In this document: piece after piece, positions 25,915 through 34,552 of the stretch
Layout of the letters: each line of letters starts with the position of its first letter
Position numbering within the stretch: the first letter of the stretch is position 1
DNA from: Bacteroides sp.
GTDB lineage: Bacteria; Bacteroidota; Bacteroidia; Bacteroidales; Bacteroidaceae
Assembly: GCA_019414725.1 (NCBI GenBank)
Contig: DXLM01000032.1
Location: 1 to 34,623, forward strand
Length of the DNA: 34,623 bases
Reading direction: 5' to 3'
Made by a program: the position numbers and the translations under genes
The notes under the pieces: model-generated
Databases searched by the model: none
The model's input: only the letters and a program-made list of their open reading frames with translations
What the model was told of the DNA's origin: nothing

Positions 25915-26682
25915 ATGATACAAATTAAATCACTCTATAAATCATTTGAAGATCGTACCGTATTAAATGACATCAACTTTACCTTTGAAAACGGGAAAAC
26001 AAACCTGATAATTGGACAAAGTGGTTCAGGAAAAACGGTACTCATGAAATGCCTGGTAGGACTTCTCACTCCAGAAAATGGAGAAGTATTGTACGATGGA
26101 CGTAACTTGATTACCATGGGGAAAAAGGAAAAGAAAGCTTTACGTCGGGAGATGGGTATGATCTTCCAAAGTGCAGCATTATTCGACTCTCTGTCTGTAT
26201 TAGAAAACGTCATGTTTCCGCTGGATATGTTTTCTAATATGACTTACAGAGAGCGTATTAAACGCGCTGAATTTTGCTTAGACCGTGTTAATCTGATAGA
26301 TGCAAAAAATAAATTTCCAGGAGAAATAAGTGGTGGAATGCAGAAACGTGTAGCCATAGCACGGGCAATCGCTCTTCAGCCACAATATTTATTCTGCGAC
26401 GAACCTAACTCTGGTCTAGACCCTAAGACTTCACTCGTTATTGATGAATTAATTCATGACATCACAACTGAGTATAATATGACTACCGTCATTAATACTC
26501 ATGACATGAATTCGGTACTGGGAATCGGTGACAGCATATTATATATCTATCAAGGACATAAAGAGTGGGAAGGTACGAAGAATGAAGTTTTTACAGCGAC
26601 TAACCAACGTCTGAACGACTTTATTTTTGCATCAGACTTACTTAAAAAGGTGAAAACTGAAGGAGAAAAAGAAAATCGATAA
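25915..26682 (+). CDS. mlaF: MlaF-type ABC transporter ATP-binding protein
   Basis: The 255-residue ATPase pairs with MlaE. It has Walker A GQSGSGKT (34-41), the signature ISGGM (138-142, as usual in this family instead of LSGGQ), Walker B FCDEPNSGLDP (160-170) and switch His in NTHDM. FQSAALFDSLSVLENVMFPL is characteristic of MlaF. It is translationally close to mlaE (2-base gap). A strong terminator follows at 26701. Confidence 0.95.
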   Translation: MIQIKSLYKSFEDRTVLNDINFTFENGKTNLIIGQSGSGKTVLMKCLVGLLTPENGEVLYDGRNLITMGKKEKKALRREMGMIFQSAALFDSLSVLENVMFPLDMFSNMTYRERIKRAEFCLDRVNLIDAKNKFPGEISGGMQKRVAIARAIALQPQYLFCDEPNSGLDPKTSLVIDELIHDITTEYNMTTVINTHDMNSVLGIGDSILYIYQGHKEWEGTKNEVFTATNQRLNDFIFASDLLKKVKTEGEKENR

Positions 26683-26700
26683 CTCTTCATCCTTTCACAA

Positions 26701-26748
26701 AACGGATACTGTGTTTCGTAATAATCAGAAAAACAGTATCCGTTTTTT
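26701..26748. terminator. Terminator after mlaF, possibly bidirectional
   Basis: A 12-bp perfect stem (AACGGATACTGT at 26701-26712; ACAGTATCCGTT at 26733-26744) is followed rightward by TTTTT. Leftward the sequence reads TTTTGTG, so it may also stop the convergent TapB-like gene. Confidence 0.88.
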
Positions 26749-26768
26749 AGTCTTCTTTACACGAAAGG

Positions 26769-27467
26769 CTAATTTTCTATTTTTGTCAATGTTTTTGTCA
26801 TCTTTTGTCCCAACTTTCGACTGCTTTCTTCATGCTTTACCAGTCCTACTCCTTTAGCATACCATTCGGTAACCTGACTTTCATCCGAAAACATAAAAAA
26901 CTTTACTTTCATTGAATAAGTTACCTTCACGCAATCAAATTTACCAGCTGGTGTAGAAATAGTTTCTGTACCCTCATATTGCCCTTTCATTGAAACAGTC
27001 ATCGTCACAGGCTTAATCCGGATAGTCATTTCATCTGATTCAATCTTTTCTCCTTTCTGCCGCTTTTCATTTAAAAGCAAACAGATTTTCCCGTTTGTAT
27101 CAAACTTTGCCTTGGCCGAGGTCATGTCTTTCTTATTTAAAGCTTCTGCCATCATACCACAAATATTATCCTTCATAGACTCTCCATCCTGCAAATAAAT
27201 CAGTGTATTATTATTTGCATAAGCTACTTTCTGGTAAAACAGAGTATCTTTCATCTTTTCATTCATCTTTGGCACAAAATCACCCAAAGTTATAAAAGTA
27301 GAATCATTTACTTTTTCCACATTCACTACTGAAGTATAAGTTTCAGTTTTCTTTTTTCCAGTAAGAACTTCATAATAAAATTTCTGTCCCTTCTGAATAC
27401 TACAATACTGAGCAGATGCAGCTATAGCTGATAGCATACAAACAAGTAACAAAACGTAGTTTTTCAT
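26769..27467 (-). CDS. Exported TapB/DUF3108-like protein, unknown function
   Basis: The 232-residue product has a signal peptide (residues 1-19, ending ASAQ) and no lipobox. The rest is predicted to be mostly beta strand. The C-terminal part (TISTPAGKFDCVKVTYSM..., EWYAKGVGLVKHE) follows the pattern PaGxFdc...WyAkGVGlVk shared by TapB and DUF3108 proteins. That fold resembles lipoprotein or lipid carriers such as LolA, but the role of this protein is unknown. Only one residue, Cys, appears twice in the mature protein besides the N-terminal YCS, so disulfides are possible. It is monocistronic, beside mlaEF but convergent with it. Confidence 0.7.
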   Translation of the reverse strand: MKNYVLLLVCMLSAIAASAQYCSIQKGQKFYYEVLTGKKKTETYTSVVNVEKVNDSTFITLGDFVPKMNEKMKDTLFYQKVAYANNNTLIYLQDGESMKDNICGMMAEALNKKDMTSAKAKFDTNGKICLLLNEKRQKGEKIESDEMTIRIKPVTMTVSMKGQYEGTETISTPAGKFDCVKVTYSMKVKFFMFSDESQVTEWYAKGVGLVKHEESSRKLGQKMTKTLTKIEN

Positions 27468-27531
27468 AACAGTAAAATATTAGATTCAACGTCATTTTTA
27501 CCAACTTTTAAAAAAGCACGGCGATAGATAA

Positions 27532-27539
27532 CAAAAATA
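27532..27539 (-). promoter_or_regulatory. -7 box of TapB-like gene promoter
   Basis: On the minus strand TATTTTTG matches TAnnTTTG, 65 bases before the ATG. A near-consensus TTG lies 18 bp upstream (27558-27560). Confidence 0.45.
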
Positions 27540-27611
27540 CACTTTTTTTTACAGAGCCAAGAATTTTATTCATATTCTTAAAACGACAGACATCAATATG
27601 ATATTTAACAA

Positions 27612-27655
27612 AAAAATCTTCTTTCAGGTCTTTAATGACCAGAAAGAAGATTTTT
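27612..27655 (-). terminator. Terminator of der
   Basis: A 19-bp stem with one A-A mismatch (AAAAATCTTCTTTC...GGTC, loop TTTAAT, GACC...GAAAGAAGATTTTT) is followed leftward by a T run. It lies 24 bases beyond the der stop. Confidence 0.88.
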
Positions 27656-27678
27656 CCACAAACATCAGAAATACCCAA

Positions 27679-28992
27679 TTATTTCTGACGGATAAAAATA
27701 TTTATCGGAGTACCCGAAAGTTTCCAACGTTCGCGTATCTGATTTTCAAGAAAACGCTTGTATGGTTCTTTCACATACTGAGGTAAGTTTGCAAAAAATA
27801 CAAACGAAGGCACCTGAGTATTGGGTAACTGAGTAATATATTTAATCTTAATATATTTACCTTTATTTGAAGGAGGTGGATAAGCCTCTATCATAGGAAG
27901 TAACTCCTCATTCAAACGAGCTGTCGGAATTCTAGTTGTACGAGCCTGATAAACTTCCTTTGCAGCTTCCAACACTTTAAAAATTCTTTGTTTTGTCAAT
28001 GCAGAAGCAAAAATTATCGGGAAATCGGTAAACGGTGCAAAACGATTACGAATAGCTTCCTCGTAATTCTTCATCACCTTTGCGGTCTTTTCTTCTACCA
28101 AATCCCACTTATTCACTACAACGACAAGTCCTTTCTGATTTCGCTGAATAAGTGAAAAGATATTCAAATCCTGTCCTTCTATACCTCTCGTTGCATCCAG
28201 CATCAGAATACACACATCCGAATTCTCTATAGAACGAATAGAACGGACCACAGAATAATATTCCAAATCCTCACTTACTTTATTCTTTTTGCGAATACCA
28301 GCTGTGTCGACCAGGTAAAAATCGAAACCAAACTTATCATAACGTGTATAGATAGAGTCACGAGTAGTCCCCGCAATTTCAGTTACGATGTTTCGTTCTT
28401 CTCCGATAAAAGCATTTACAATAGAAGATTTTCCAGCATTAGGACGACCGACAACAGCAAAACGAGGAATATCTTCATCTAAAATTTCGTCTGATTCCTT
28501 TTTAAATTTACTTACGATCAAATCCAGCAAGTCACCTGTTCCACTTCCACTCAAAGCAGAAATACAATACGGATCTCCTAATCCCAAAGAGTAAAACTCA
28601 GCTGCATTATATTGCAAATCATTGTTATCAGTCTTATTGGCAACAACGATAACCGGAGTTTTGGCACGACGCAAAATAGAAGCTACCTGCATATCCAAAT
28701 CCGTTACTCCATTTGTAACATCGACAACAAACAATACAACATCCGCTTCGTCTATAGCCAAAACGACTTGTTTACGAATCTCTTCTTCAAAAATATCTTC
28801 CGAATTAACTACCCAGCCTCCAGTATCTACTACTGAGAACTCCTTTCCCAACCATTCCGATTTACCATACTGGCGGTCGCGGGTTGTTCCGGCCTGTTCA
28901 TTTACAATTGCCTGACGCGTCTTAGTCAGACGATTAAACAGTGTCGACTTTCCCACATTGGGACGTCCTACGATTGCTACTAAATTTCCCAT
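27679..28992 (-). CDS. der: Ribosome-assembly GTPase Der (EngA)
   Basis: Der has two tandem GTPase domains and assists 50S assembly. The 437-residue protein shows GRPNVGKST, DTGGW and NKTD in the first domain (about 1-165). GRPNAGKSS, DTAGI and NKWD lie in the second (about 175-350). A KH-like C-terminal domain ends in GTPINIFIRQK. Length matches the family. It lies 40 bases after era in the same direction and is the last gene of the yceD-rpmF-fabH-era-der series. Confidence 0.98.
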   Translation of the reverse strand: MGNLVAIVGRPNVGKSTLFNRLTKTRQAIVNEQAGTTRDRQYGKSEWLGKEFSVVDTGGWVVNSEDIFEEEIRKQVVLAIDEADVVLFVVDVTNGVTDLDMQVASILRRAKTPVIVVANKTDNNDLQYNAAEFYSLGLGDPYCISALSGSGTGDLLDLIVSKFKKESDEILDEDIPRFAVVGRPNAGKSSIVNAFIGEERNIVTEIAGTTRDSIYTRYDKFGFDFYLVDTAGIRKKNKVSEDLEYYSVVRSIRSIENSDVCILMLDATRGIEGQDLNIFSLIQRNQKGLVVVVNKWDLVEEKTAKVMKNYEEAIRNRFAPFTDFPIIFASALTKQRIFKVLEAAKEVYQARTTRIPTARLNEELLPMIEAYPPPSNKGKYIKIKYITQLPNTQVPSFVFFANLPQYVKEPYKRFLENQIRERWKLSGTPINIFIRQK

Positions 28993-29032
28993 ACTTTTTT
29001 ATTGATTGACGGCTGTCACAGCCGATGAAATG

Positions 29033-29914
29033 TTAATCTAATTGATAACCAAAATTCTTTAGCTCTTTGTCAGAACTTCTCCAATCTTTATCCACTTTCA
29101 CAAACGTTTCCAGATAGATAGATTTTTGGAAAAAATGTTCCAATGTTTTACGTGCTTCGGTAGCAACTTTTTTCAAAGCTTTTCCCTGATGTCCGATAAT
29201 TATACCTTTTTGAGATTCACGCTCCACATAAATAACAGCATTAATATGAATACTCTTGGCATCTTCTTTAAACTGTTCAACTACGACCTCTACCGCATAA
29301 GGTATTTCTTTGTCATAGTATAACAAAATCTTTTCACGAATAATTTCAGTTACAAAGAAACGAGCAGGCTTATCGGTCAACTGGTCTTTGCCAAAATAAG
29401 GAGGAGAATCAGGTATCAGCTCCTTAATACGCTTCATCACCACATCGACATTAAATTTTGCCTTTGCAGAGATAGGTATAATTTCTGCTTCAGGCAACAT
29501 TTCATGCCATTCTTCAACCAACTTAACCAGTTCTTCCTGGTTAGTTAAATCAATTTTATTAATCAACAGCAAAACCGGAACTTTAACACGACGCACCTTC
29601 TCCATAAAGTCTGCATTCTTATCCGGCTTCTCTATCGTATCAGTCACATACAGCAAAACATCTGCATCTACCAATGCCGATTCAGAGAAGTTCAACATAG
29701 ACTCCTGAAGTTTGTAATTAGGCTTCAAAACCCCTGGAGTATCAGAGAAGACAATCTGCATATCATCCGTATTCAATATACCCATAATACGATGACGAGT
29801 TGTCTGCGCCTTGAATGTAGCAATAGAAATGCGTTCTCCTACCAACAAGTTCATCAATGTAGATTTTCCGACATTTGGATTACCTACAATATTTACAAAT
29901 CCGGCTTTGTGCAT
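29033..29914 (-). CDS. era: Ribosome-maturation GTPase Era
   Basis: Era binds 16S rRNA near its 3' end and is needed for 30S maturation. The 293-residue protein has G1 GNPNVGKST, G3 DTPGV, G4 NKID and a C-terminal KH domain with GIIIGHQGKALKK and an adjoining helix. It is the second Ras-like ribosome GTPase of the series, next to der. A hairpin at 29930-29974 separates it from fabH, so it may also be transcribed on its own. Confidence 0.98.
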   Translation of the reverse strand: MHKAGFVNIVGNPNVGKSTLMNLLVGERISIATFKAQTTRHRIMGILNTDDMQIVFSDTPGVLKPNYKLQESMLNFSESALVDADVLLYVTDTIEKPDKNADFMEKVRRVKVPVLLLINKIDLTNQEELVKLVEEWHEMLPEAEIIPISAKAKFNVDVVMKRIKELIPDSPPYFGKDQLTDKPARFFVTEIIREKILLYYDKEIPYAVEVVVEQFKEDAKSIHINAVIYVERESQKGIIIGHQGKALKKVATEARKTLEHFFQKSIYLETFVKVDKDWRSSDKELKNFGYQLD

Positions 29915-29929
29915 AATTATTTTTTAGTA

Positions 29930-29974
29930 ACATACAAAAAAACGCACCGTATTGGGATGCGTTCTTTTGTATGT
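29930..29974 (-). terminator. Hairpin with T tract between fabH and era
   Basis: A 17-bp stem with one mismatch (ACATACAAAAAAACGCA from 29930; TGCGTTCTTTTGTATGT ending at 29974) has an 11-base loop. Read leftward the stem itself includes a GCGTTTTTTTT run. It could terminate or attenuate transcripts passing from fabH to era. Confidence 0.65.
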
Positions 29975-29992
29975 GTTAATTAATATTGTTCA

Positions 29993-30997
29993 TTACTTGT
30001 TACCATCATAACCCCACTTCACATACGCAGCACCCCAAGTAAATCCGGCTCCGAATGCAGTGAAAATTATATTGTCACCTTTCTTCAACTGTTTTTCATA
30101 ATCCCATAAACAAAGTGGCAATGTTCCGGCACTTGTATTGCCATAACGTTGGATGTTAATCATTACTTTATCCAATGGAACCTCTAAACGAGAAGCAACA
30201 GCATCAATAATACGCAAATTCGCCTGATGTGGGACGATCCAGCTGATATTATCTTTATTCAAACCGTTTCTTTCAGCTATTTGAGCAGTAACATCCGACA
30301 TATTAGAAACTGCATATTTAAATACAGTTCTACCCTCCTGATACAAATAATGCATCTTGTTGTCTACAGTAAAATAAGAAGGAGGACATACAGAACCACC
30401 CGCTTTCATATGTAAGAAAGGCAATCCCTTGCCATCTGTTCTCAATATTGAGTCCATGATACCATAATCTTCAGTTGTTGCTTCTACCATGCAAGCAGCA
30501 GCGCCATCACCAAAGATAGGACATGTAGCACGATCTGAATAATTCACCATTGATGACATCTTATCAGCACCAACAATGATAATTTTTTTATGTCTGCCAG
30601 ACTGAATCATACTTGCAGCTGTTTCCATAGCATAGAGAAAGCCGCTACATGCAGCCTGCAAGTCAAATGCATACGCATTCTTCAAACCCAATTTATCACA
30701 CAAAATTGAGGCAGTAGAAGGGAAATGATAGTCAGGAGTAGTAGTTGCAACAATTACGCAATCAATAGAATCAGGATCTGAATTTGTTTTTTGCATTAAT
30801 TGTTTTGCAGCCTTACGTGCCAAATAAGAAGTACCTAATCCTTCTTCATTCAGTATACGTCTTTCTTTTACTCCGATACGGGTCATAATCCACTCATCGT
30901 TGGTATCGACCATTCTTGACAGTTCTTCATTGGTCAAAACATAGTCAGGTACATAGCCACCGACTCCTGTAATTACAGCATTTATTTTTTCCATCAT
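29993..30997 (-). CDS. fabH: Beta-ketoacyl-ACP synthase III (FabH)
   Basis: FabH condenses acyl-CoA with malonyl-ACP to start fatty acid synthesis. The 334-residue protein has the catalytic triad Cys117 (QAACSGF), His257 (VPHQANLRI) and Asn287 (YGNTSAGT). Start could be either of two adjacent ATGs (30997 or 30994). Its place directly after yceD and rpmF is a conserved bacterial arrangement linking ribosome and membrane synthesis. Bacteroidetes often carry several FabH paralogues; the rpmF-linked copy is usually the housekeeping one. Confidence 0.97.
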   Translation of the reverse strand: MMEKINAVITGVGGYVPDYVLTNEELSRMVDTNDEWIMTRIGVKERRILNEEGLGTSYLARKAAKQLMQKTNSDPDSIDCVIVATTTPDYHFPSTASILCDKLGLKNAYAFDLQAACSGFLYAMETAASMIQSGRHKKIIIVGADKMSSMVNYSDRATCPIFGDGAAACMVEATTEDYGIMDSILRTDGKGLPFLHMKAGGSVCPPSYFTVDNKMHYLYQEGRTVFKYAVSNMSDVTAQIAERNGLNKDNISWIVPHQANLRIIDAVASRLEVPLDKVMINIQRYGNTSAGTLPLCLWDYEKQLKKGDNIIFTAFGAGFTWGAAYVKWGYDGNK

Positions 30998-31022
30998 TTC
31001 AGATTTTAGTTTGCATATTCCT

Positions 31023-31061
31023 ATAAAAAAACAGCCGGAAGAGCCGAAAGCTCTCCGGCTT
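31023..31061 (-). terminator. Terminator between rpmF and fabH
   Basis: A GC-rich stem (AGCCGGA-GAGC with GCTCTCCGGCT, one bulged A, loop CGAAA, 31033-31060) is followed leftward by a GTTTTTTTATA tract. It looks like a complete intrinsic terminator 45 bases beyond the rpmF stop, so fabH may depend on read-through or its own promoter. Confidence 0.85.
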
Positions 31062-31105
31062 TATTCTTTCAGTGAATCACACAAACGTGTTCAACAAAGC
31101 GTTTA

Positions 31106-31291
31106 TTAAAGAGCAGCTTCTTTTTCGATAGCTAATTTACCTCTGTAATAACCGCAAGCACCACATACAGTGTGATAAACATGCCATGCGCCGCAGTTAG
31201 GGCAGATGGCCAAAGTAGGAGCAACTGCTTTATCGTGAGTTCTTCTCTTAGCAGTTCTCGTTTTTGATTGTCTTCTTTTAGGATGTGCCAT
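31106..31291 (-). CDS. rpmF: 50S ribosomal protein L32
   Basis: The 61-residue protein has the basic N-terminus MAHPKRRQSKTRTAKRRTH typical of L32 and a zinc ribbon with four cysteines (Cys30, Cys33, Cys43, Cys46). It is the zinc-binding form and not the Zn-free paralogue. It starts 16 bases after the stop of yceD, which is the usual order. Confidence 0.98.
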   Translation of the reverse strand: MAHPKRRQSKTRTAKRRTHDKAVAPTLAICPNCGAWHVYHTVCGACGYYRGKLAIEKEAAL

Positions 31292-31307
31292 TTTTCTAAA
31301 ACTTTAT

Positions 31308-31874
31308 TTAATTATTATCTAATATTTTTTTCAAATCTTTCCAACGTGGATCGATTTCATGTTCCACATCGGGGTCTGCATCATTTTCTTCAACATCATC
31401 CATATAATCCTCATCGTCTGCAGACGAACGCAAATGCTTGCTCAAAGCTCCCATCATTGCTTTATTGCATTTTCCCGGAGCATGTACATGTTTCATCGGA
31501 AGGCTCAACGCAATGAATTCATAGATAAACCATGCAACATTGATGTAACCATCTTCTTCAGGTACTACTACAATATCATTTTCATCAGAGAAAGTTGCTC
31601 CCATCTTTACCTTCAGCTCATCATCTATATCAACAGGAATTTCCATATCATCCAAACAACGGTCACATGGGACAACGACAAAACCTTCTGTATGAAAGTT
31701 TAAGACAAAAACTCCCATGCTTTTCTTTACCGTCAATGCAACTCGCAGCTTTCCTTTCTGTATCTCCGGAGCATCAATGCTGATAAAAAAATCATTGTCC
31801 AAGACATATTCATAATGACATACGTCTTCAGACATATTCTTTAATTCTACCTTGTATGTACTAAGCTTTCCCAA
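31308..31874 (-). CDS. YceD/DUF177 family protein
   Basis: The 188-residue protein belongs to DUF177 (YceD), usually encoded directly before rpmF. It has the characteristic CDRCLDDMEIPVDIDDELKVKMG segment (a C-x-x-C-L pair around residues 65-69) and an acidic C-terminal third. YceD has been linked to 23S rRNA accumulation in plants and bacteria, but its molecular role is unsettled. It is the first gene of the series and has a -7 box at 31901-31908. Confidence 0.92.
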   Translation of the reverse strand: MGKLSTYKVELKNMSEDVCHYEYVLDNDFFISIDAPEIQKGKLRVALTVKKSMGVFVLNFHTEGFVVVPCDRCLDDMEIPVDIDDELKVKMGATFSDENDIVVVPEEDGYINVAWFIYEFIALSLPMKHVHAPGKCNKAMMGALSKHLRSSADDEDYMDDVEENDADPDVEHEIDPRWKDLKKILDNN

Positions 31875-31900
31875 TTCGCAATACTATATAAATCGGGCGA

Positions 31901-31908
31901 CAAAGATA
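31901..31908 (-). promoter_or_regulatory. -7 box of yceD-rpmF-fabH promoter
   Basis: On the minus strand TATCTTTG matches TAnnTTTG, 27 bases before the yceD ATG. A -33 TTTG at standard spacing is not evident. Confidence 0.55.
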
Positions 31909-32142
31909 CAAATAATAATTCATTTTATCTAGTCTTTCTATTTTTTTATTCATAAAAATAAATACTTAACGTTTCATTTATCTTCTAATGGAAAGATTTA
32001 TCAAATAAAAAAGCATTTATAACCTTTCCGTATAAAGGGTATTATATTCATATAAATCTCCTTTTTGACCAGAAAACAAATATTTTTTTAAATAATTACT
32101 GCTATAATCATAAATAAACATATTATCTATCGGACAATTAAT

Positions 32143-32150
32143 TAAATTTG
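32143..32150 (+). promoter_or_regulatory. Possible -7 box of the nagA-like pair
   Basis: TAAATTTG fits TAnnTTTG and lies 33 bases before the first nagA-like ATG. In AT-rich DNA such matches occur by chance, and no -33 box supports it. Confidence 0.35.
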
Positions 32151-32183
32151 CAGAAAATATAAAAGAAATAAAATCTTATTCCT

Positions 32184-33350
32184 ATGTTAACTCAAATAAT
32201 TAACGCACGTATTTTAACTCCTCAAGGGTGGTTAAAAGACGGTTCTGTCTTGATCAGGGACAACAAAATACTAGAAGTAACAAATTGTGACCTGGCAATT
32301 GTAGGTGCTACACTCATCGATGCAAAAGGAATGTACATTGTACCGGGAGGAGTTGAAATCCATGTACATGGAGGAGGAGGACGTGATTTTATGGAAGGCA
32401 ACGAAGAGGCTTTTCGTACAGCAATCAAAGCTCACATGCAGCATGGGACAACAAGTATATACCCCACTCTATCTTCTTCAACAATACCAATGATTCGTGC
32501 TGCAGCCGAAACTACAGAAAAATTAATGAGTGAACCAGACAGTCCTGTTCTTGGACTTCATTTGGAAGGACATTATTTCAACATGAAAATGGCCGGCGGT
32601 CAAATGCCCGAAAATATAAAAGATCCAACTCCGGAAGAATATATCCCCTTACTGGAAGAAACTCATTGTATCAAACGTTGGGATGCAGCTCCCGAACTTC
32701 CTGGAGCTATGCAGTTTGGTAAATATATCACCTCTAAAGGAGTTCTGGCTGCAGTAGGTCATACACAAGCAGAATTTGAAGACATTTATACCGCATTCCA
32801 AGTAGGATATACCCACGCAACTCATTTCTATAATGCAATGCCTGGATTCCATAAACGCCGCGAATATAAGTATGAAGGAACAGTAGAAAGTATTTATCTG
32901 ATGGATGATATGACAGTAGAAGTTGTAGCAGACGGTATTCATGTTCCTCCTACAATTCTCCGCTTAGTCCATAAAATAAAAGGTGTAGAAAAGACTGCAT
33001 TGATAACAGATGCATTAGCATGTGCAGCAAGTGACAGCAAAGAAGCTTTCGACCCACGTGTTATCATCGAAGACGGTGTATGCAAATTAGCCGACCGCTC
33101 CGCACTGGCAGGAAGTATCGCTACCATGGACCGTTTGATTCGTACAATGGTACAAAAAGCTGAAATACCACTGGAAGATGCAGTAAGAATGGCATCTGAA
33201 ACTCCAGCACGCATCATGGGAGTACTTGACCGGAAAGGAACTTTGGAAAAAGGAAAAGATGCAGACATTATTGCTCTCGACCGCGATTTAAATGTACGTG
33301 CCGTATGGGCAATGGGTAAATTGGTAGAAGGAACCAATAAACTATTTTAA
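32184..33350 (+). CDS. nagA: N-acetylglucosamine-6-phosphate deacetylase-like protein, copy 1
   Basis: NagA removes acetate from GlcNAc-6-phosphate so the sugar can enter glycolysis or cell-wall synthesis. The 388-residue amidohydrolase has the HxH pair His60/His62 (EIHVHGGGG), metal ligand Glu128, His193 (VGHTQAE), His214 (THATHFYNAM), His253 (ADGIH) and catalytic Asp276 (ITDAL). Two sites are unusual: the common EGP after the metal Glu is EGH here (His130), and a His often found in the K-x-GAH substrate loop is Gln140. It is followed 24 bases later by a close paralogue in the same direction. Without biochemical data the sugar substrate is uncertain. Confidence 0.88.
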   Translation: MLTQIINARILTPQGWLKDGSVLIRDNKILEVTNCDLAIVGATLIDAKGMYIVPGGVEIHVHGGGGRDFMEGNEEAFRTAIKAHMQHGTTSIYPTLSSSTIPMIRAAAETTEKLMSEPDSPVLGLHLEGHYFNMKMAGGQMPENIKDPTPEEYIPLLEETHCIKRWDAAPELPGAMQFGKYITSKGVLAAVGHTQAEFEDIYTAFQVGYTHATHFYNAMPGFHKRREYKYEGTVESIYLMDDMTVEVVADGIHVPPTILRLVHKIKGVEKTALITDALACAASDSKEAFDPRVIIEDGVCKLADRSALAGSIATMDRLIRTMVQKAEIPLEDAVRMASETPARIMGVLDRKGTLEKGKDADIIALDRDLNVRAVWAMGKLVEGTNKLF

Positions 33351-33374
33351 TTACATTTTAAATAATCGATATTT

Positions 33375-34544
33375 ATGTTGACACAAATCATAAACGGACA
33401 TATCCTCACTCCGCAAGGATGGCTAAAAGACGGATCTGTCCTTATCAGCGACGGAAAAATACTAGAAGTAACCAACAGCGATCTTGCAGTCATTGGTGCA
33501 ACCGTGATTGATGCTAAAGGCATGTACATCGTTCCAGGTTTTATAAGCATGCACGCACACGGAGGAGCTGGATATGATTTTACAGAGGGAAGCACTGAAG
33601 CTTTTCAAAAAGCAAGTCTGGCACATTTGAAACATGGAGCGACATCTATTTTTCCTACACTATCTTCTACCAGTTTTGAGAATATCAAACAGGCTGTCAA
33701 AACTTGTGAAGCTCTAATGAAAGAACCCGGAAGCACCATTCAAGGCTTACACATCGAAGGTCCTTACCTTAATAAAAAAATGGCAGGAAGCCAATGGGAA
33801 GAGTTTTTAAAAGATCCAAATCCCAATGAATATATCCCCCTCATAGAAAGTACTCAATGCATCAAACGTTGGGATATCAGCCCGGAATTACCTGGAGGAC
33901 ATGAATTCGGTCAGTATATGCGTTCAAAAGGAATTATGGCAGCAATCACACATACTGAAGCTGAATACCCTGAAATAAAGGCAGCCTTTGAGTCAGGATT
34001 CACCCATGCCGCACATTTCTATAATGCTATGCCCGGATTCCATAAACGCCGTGAGTACAAATACGAAGGTACCGTAGAAAGTGTATACCTCACAGACGGA
34101 ATGAGTGTGGAAGTCATAGCAGATGGTATTCATCTGCCAGCAACAATATTGAAACTCGTCTATAAATTAAAAGGTGTCGAACAAACCTGCCTTGTTACCG
34201 ATGCTTTAAAATATGCGGCATACGATGGTGAGCCTATTGATGACCCCAGATATATTATCGAAAATGGTGTATGCAAATTAGCAGACCATTCTTCACTGGT
34301 CGGCAGTCTGGCAACCATGGATACACTGGTACGGACAATGGTAAAAAAAGCTGCTATACCTCTTGCGGATGCTGTCCGTATGGCTTCAGAAACTCCGGCG
34401 AAGCTTATCGGCATCGACTCGTCGAAGGGCACTCTCCAGAAGGGCAAGGATGCGGACATCCTCATCATAGACAAGGACATCAGCATCAGGTGCGTCTTCT
34501 CCTGCGGCAGGATCGTGGAAGGTATGAACACCCTGGTACATTGA
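33375..34544 (+). CDS. nagA: N-acetylglucosamine-6-phosphate deacetylase-like protein, copy 2 (3' end atypical)
   Basis: This 389-residue paralogue aligns with copy 1 without gaps for about 285 residues; their first 60 residues differ at 12 positions. It keeps His60/His62 (MHAHGGAG), Glu128 in a normal EGP, His193 (THTEAE), His214, His253 and Asp276. Like copy 1 it has Gln140 in the substrate loop. Most of the gene has AT-rich codon use, but from the codons for ASETPA onward (about 34385) nearly every codon ends in G or C and all lysines switch to AAG. The reading frame and homology continue across this point, to KGKDADI and a stop at 34542-34544. The last ~53 codons may not belong to this genome. 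Confidence 0.85.
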   Translation: MLTQIINGHILTPQGWLKDGSVLISDGKILEVTNSDLAVIGATVIDAKGMYIVPGFISMHAHGGAGYDFTEGSTEAFQKASLAHLKHGATSIFPTLSSTSFENIKQAVKTCEALMKEPGSTIQGLHIEGPYLNKKMAGSQWEEFLKDPNPNEYIPLIESTQCIKRWDISPELPGGHEFGQYMRSKGIMAAITHTEAEYPEIKAAFESGFTHAAHFYNAMPGFHKRREYKYEGTVESVYLTDGMSVEVIADGIHLPATILKLVYKLKGVEQTCLVTDALKYAAYDGEPIDDPRYIIENGVCKLADHSSLVGSLATMDTLVRTMVKKAAIPLADAVRMASETPAKLIGIDSSKGTLQKGKDADILIIDKDISIRCVFSCGRIVEGMNTLVH

Positions 34545-34552
34545 AACGTTTC

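Larger units (their letters stand above)
31875..32183. other. Intergenic region between divergent yceD and nagA-like genes
   Basis: These 309 bases are very AT-rich. They hold a -7 box for yceD (31901-31908) and a weaker -7-like box for the nagA pair (32143-32150). I see no open frame with a ribosome site, no RNA gene and no strong hairpin. Confidence 0.6.

Noticed and set aside
32184..34544. One of the two nagA-like genes being a decayed copy
   Set aside because: Both frames are intact and keep all predicted metal and catalytic residues.
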